Positions 61,540-64,000 of a DNA stretch of 64,000 nucleotides are shown here, one piece after another (the first letter of the stretch is position 1; each line of letters opens with the position of its first letter). The position numbers and the translations under genes were made by a program. The notes under the pieces are model-generated. The model saw only the letters and a program-made list of their open reading frames with translations. It made no database searches and was not told where the DNA came from. Source of the DNA: Ignavibacteriales bacterium (GTDB lineage Bacteria > Bacteroidota > Ignavibacteria > Ignavibacteriales > Ignavibacteriaceae); NCBI GenBank assembly GCA_020061465.1, contig JAGUYG010000010.1:1-64000 (forward strand), written 5' to 3'.

Positions 61540-61998
61540 ATTAAAACTTTTATATGCCCACTAGATTATGGCAAATATATCAGCATCATTAAAAATCTTA
61601 AACATGTAGAAGAAACCGATCAGCTTAAACGGTATATTAAAACATTTCCAAATGTAATTCTTACAAGTTTTTATGAGTTCAGGCTTTATAGAGAAGGTGA
61701 GTTGATTGCGGAAGTACAAATAGCACGTCCGCAAATTGCAAGACATATTAAAGCAATTCCTCCTGTTGAAAATGAGAATGAGTTTTATGATCTGTTGAAT
61801 ATTTTCTTTTCTTATTCTTTACCGGCAATATTCACCTGTGCATTCGGCTATCCAATGAAAGAAGCTGCAGAAATAGCTTTAAGTACAATTATTAAGATGA
61901 CCAGACAGTATAATCACTTAAAGTTTATAAGGGTTGTTCTCTACAATCATGATGATTTTAATATCCATTCCGATATGCTCAACACTTTTATTGAGTAA
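61540..61998 (+). pseudogene. chimeric remnant: restriction-enzyme piece joined to a macro-domain tail
   Basis: One open frame with no proper start (stop at 61537-61539). Codons from about 61558 read DYGKYISIIKNLKHVEETDQLKRYIKTFPNVILTSFYEFRLYREGELIAEVQI and EFYDLLNIFFSYSLP, the pattern of the N-terminal region of type ISP-like restriction-methylase proteins. The frame then passes directly into AIFTCAFGYPMKEAAEIALSTI and FIRVVLYNHDDFNIH, the C-terminal signature of macro (ADP-ribose-binding) domains. Neither part is complete. The junction near 61820 looks like a deletion that fused two genes. Any translation product is doubtful. Confidence 0.65.
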
Positions 61999-62272
61999 AA
62001 CTATTAGGTAATATCATAAACATTCTATAACAACATATAAGAAAACATCTCTTTGCGTCGACAGCGAAGCGAATGACGTACAATATGAAAATTAATTATT
62101 TTTGTGTTTCTATTTTAAAGAGAAGTGATAGTAATCATAGCATTTTTTAAAATTACACTATTTTTTCGTTAAAACTACTTCAGCTACAGCTTCAGTTTTT
62201 AGTTCTTACCTATTTAAAAGTTATAAGCTTTATTCTTAAGAATTTATTTAACCGCTCTGATAATCTACTTTC
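61999..62272. other. intergenic stretch without a gene
   Basis: AT-rich sequence between two remnants. A GC-richer patch at about 62055-62080 has weak inverted symmetry (CGTC/GACG). Stops occur in all frames examined; nothing else is recognisable. Confidence 0.4.
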
Positions 62273-63745
62273 TTGACTATATTTAATGTTGAAAACGGAG
62301 CCGACGGCATACAGATCAGCGGGGCTTCAAATTACAATGAAATTTCTTTCAGCCGGATTGCATTTAACAGAAGAAACGGAGTTACAATTCTTGACAACAG
62401 TAAGTTTAACTTAATCACACAATACTCTTTTTTCAATAATGATGAATTAGGAATCGACCTAAATGGTGACGGTGTAACGCCAAACGACGAAAACGATTTG
62501 GATGATGGGCCAAATGATCTGTTGAACTTTCCGGTAATTACTAATGTTGAAGAAAACACATCAGGTGAAATATTTAATATTTCAGGTGATGCGCTGCCCG
62601 GTTCTGCTGTAGAATTATATCTTGCAGACTACCAGACAGGAATTTCCGGTCATGGTGAAGGGAAACAATATCTTGGATCGGTTATCGCAAATCAATCGGG
62701 CAAATTCGAATTAAATTCTGTTCCATTATGCCCGGGTTCGGTAATAACTGCAACAGCTTCAATAAACCACACTACATCTGAATTTGCGGCGAACTACAAG
62801 TATTATGGCTTGTACCCAAATATTTCTATTTCGGATAAAAGCTATGATTTCGGTGAAGTATATAATTTTTCTTCCTCATCGTGGGATTCTTTATTGATAC
62901 TAAATACCGGTGAGGCAGTGCTGGGAATTCAAAAAATTTCATTCGCTAAAGATGACTCAACATTTTTTATCGATTCTACTTTTCAATTTCCCTTATATAT
63001 AATGCCGGGTGGTTATGAATTCATTAAAATTATATTCCAACCGAAAAGGAAAGGAAAATTAGTTGATACACTTTTTGTTAACTCCAATGACCCTGACGAA
63101 CCGATACTAATGGTAAGGCTTGAAGGATATAGTAAAAACAATCCTCCGTCTCCATTTAATTTAACCTCACCGGAAAATAATGCATCTATTGATAGTTCTA
63201 TTATTACCTTTATTTGGAATGCTAGTACAGATATCGATGGCGATGTGGTAACTTATGGTTTATATCTTAAGGGAAACGAAATCGACACTTTAATCAGTCC
63301 GATAACAAATAATAACTTTCAGTTGAATGTGAATGATTTGAATATTTCTGGATCGCTAATTTGTTCATGGAATGTTCATGCAACAGACGGCATCGACACT
63401 ACATTTAGCAGCGAAACTAGGAACATCACAATAAGTACAAAGGCTGATATGGACAGGATTCCGGATAAATACTCACTTGAACAGAACTATCCTAATCCTT
63501 TTAATTCAACAACGATTATTGAATATTCGATTCCGGAACAAAGCAGAGTTACATTAGACATATTCGATGTATTGGGAAATAAATTGCTCTCACTTATTGA
63601 TGAAGAGAAGGATGCCGGTTATTATAAAGTTGATTTTTCCGTAAGATCCTTTGGAAATGCTTCAGCTTTTTCAAGCGGAGTATATTTGTACAGGCTCAAA
63701 GCCGGAAAATATATGCGTACTTTCAAGATGATTCTATTGAGGTGA
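62273..63745 (+). pseudogene. 5'-truncated T9SS-exported protein
   Basis: A 490-codon frame that begins inside a right-handed beta-helix (NGADGIQISGASNYNEISFSRI, NNDELGIDLNGDGVTPNDENDLDDGPNDLLNFPVI). It has no signal peptide and only a TTG as nominal start; a stop lies 12 bp upstream. The rest is coherent: an Ig-like/ASPM-SPD-2-Hydin-type module (LILNTGEAVLGIQKISF, FQPKRKGKLVDTLFVNSNDPDEP), a fibronectin-like module and a type IX sorting domain (QNYPNPFNSTTIIEYSIP). The protein therefore lost its 5' part and could not be exported by Sec as it stands. Confidence 0.7.
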
Positions 63746-63750
63746 GAAAA

Positions 63751-63797
63751 AACCTTCGGGGTTGCTCATTGCAAAAGCCGCTCAAACCTCGGAGGTT
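63751..63797. repeat. paired AACC(T)C-GG hairpins after the T9SS gene
   Basis: AACC-TTCGG-GGTT (63751-63763) and AACCTC-G-GAGGTT (63785-63797) are two small hairpins of similar sequence 34 bp apart, just after the stop codon. They may act as a terminator or be dispersed palindromes. Confidence 0.5.
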
Positions 63798-63848
63798 AGG
63801 GAAGTAATACAGCCTAAATTTCAAAAACGAAACCCTATCAGCTACAAC

Positions 63849-64000
63849 ATAACTATAATGTGGCTGATAAAATTCTTAGGATTTGTTTTTTGGCTATCAA
63901 TACAAAAAAAATATCATCCCTTCGGGATTATATTTCTTACTAGCATATTGATAACTATAATACTATCATCCCTTTGGGATTTAATTGATGGGCATTGTTT
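63849..64000 (+). repeat. ~51-bp tandem repeat with ATCCC/GGGAT hairpins, running off the window
   Basis: ATAACTATAAT occurs at 63849-63859 and 63951-63961, 102 bp apart. ATCCC-TTC-GGGAT (63916-63928) and ATCCC-TTT-GGGAT (63968-63980) are 52 bp apart. Cut into ~51-bp units the three blocks align loosely, each with a GGATT(T) half-way and a GGC/AGC-AT segment near its end. The array continues beyond 64000. The units lack the near-identity and spacer structure of a CRISPR. Confidence 0.6.

Noticed and set aside
62052-62080. GCGTCGACAGCGAAGCGAATGACG as a palindromic element
   Set aside because: Only four-base arms pair (CGTC/GACG); too weak to list beside the perfect hairpins.
63849-64000. CRISPR array at the right edge
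   Set aside because: The units differ over most of their length and have no constant repeat with variable spacers; no cas gene is present.

Overview
The window looks like an AT-rich chromosome segment from the Bacteroidota/Chlorobiota side of the tree, most likely an Ignavibacteria-type bacterium. This is an inference from three secreted proteins ending in type IX secretion sorting domains with an N(Y/F)PNPFN motif, SusC-like receptors with N-terminal carboxypeptidase-regulatory domains, a GldE-like CNNM/CBS protein, and several putative promoters with the TAnnTTTG element used by Bacteroidota primary sigma factors.

Region 1 (1-1.7 kb): the end of an unnamed gene and a convergent tyrosine phenol-lyase, with a possible small ORF upstream of it.

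Region 2 (2-18.6 kb): a defence island read entirely leftwards. In transcription order it holds a TA toxin broken by an in-frame TAA with its MqsA/Panacea-type antitoxin, a PLD-nuclease/SNF2 helicase, a higBA toxin-antitoxin pair with a promoter framed by two operators, a DUF3800 protein, a large Eco57I-type methylase/restriction protein, a Gabija-like gajA-gajB pair, and a three-gene cassette of unknown function. Decayed copies of the 3' end of the methylase gene lie after the Gabija pair and again after the three-gene cassette. Short palindromic elements have inserted into these copies and into several intact genes. One 20-bp element is found at three loci, including a tRNA D-loop copy. The intact methylase gene preserves the uninserted sequence, so the insertions can be read base by base.

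Region 3 (18.7-31.9 kb): metabolism and surface genes: ornithine aminotransferase, YjbQ, a DUF4623 T9SS protein, a secreted GH13 amylase, an RNA methyltransferase with DUF971, a glycosyltransferase, a GldE-like protein, and tRNA-Thr(TGT). The 24.4-25.1 kb gap holds a MITE-like element with a perfect 28-bp palindrome inside.

Region 4 (32.3-40.5 kb): a drug-efflux operon under two TetR regulators that share an operator motif: lipoprotein adaptor, two ABC ATPases, TolC, two ABC-2 permeases. A four-helix-bundle (S23-type) gene flanked by related repeats is wedged into it.

Region 5 (40.6-51.2 kb): outer-membrane proteins (DUF3943, Omp85-like barrel), two TonB-dependent receptors separated by a radical SAM gene bracketed by 59-bp direct repeats, and a lipoprotein.

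Region 6 (51.3-61.1 kb): an ECF sigma/anti-sigma pair leading a MacAB-TolC type operon with two or three Spy-like sensor proteins and three MacB-type permeases. The middle permease is a GC-rich mosaic.

Region 7 (61.1-64 kb): debris: a 3' fragment paralogous to the Omp85-like barrel, a chimeric remnant (restriction-enzyme N-part joined to a macro-domain C-part), a 5'-truncated T9SS protein, and the start of a ~51-bp tandem hairpin repeat that runs off the end.

No CRISPR array, rRNA, complete insertion sequence or integrase gene was seen.
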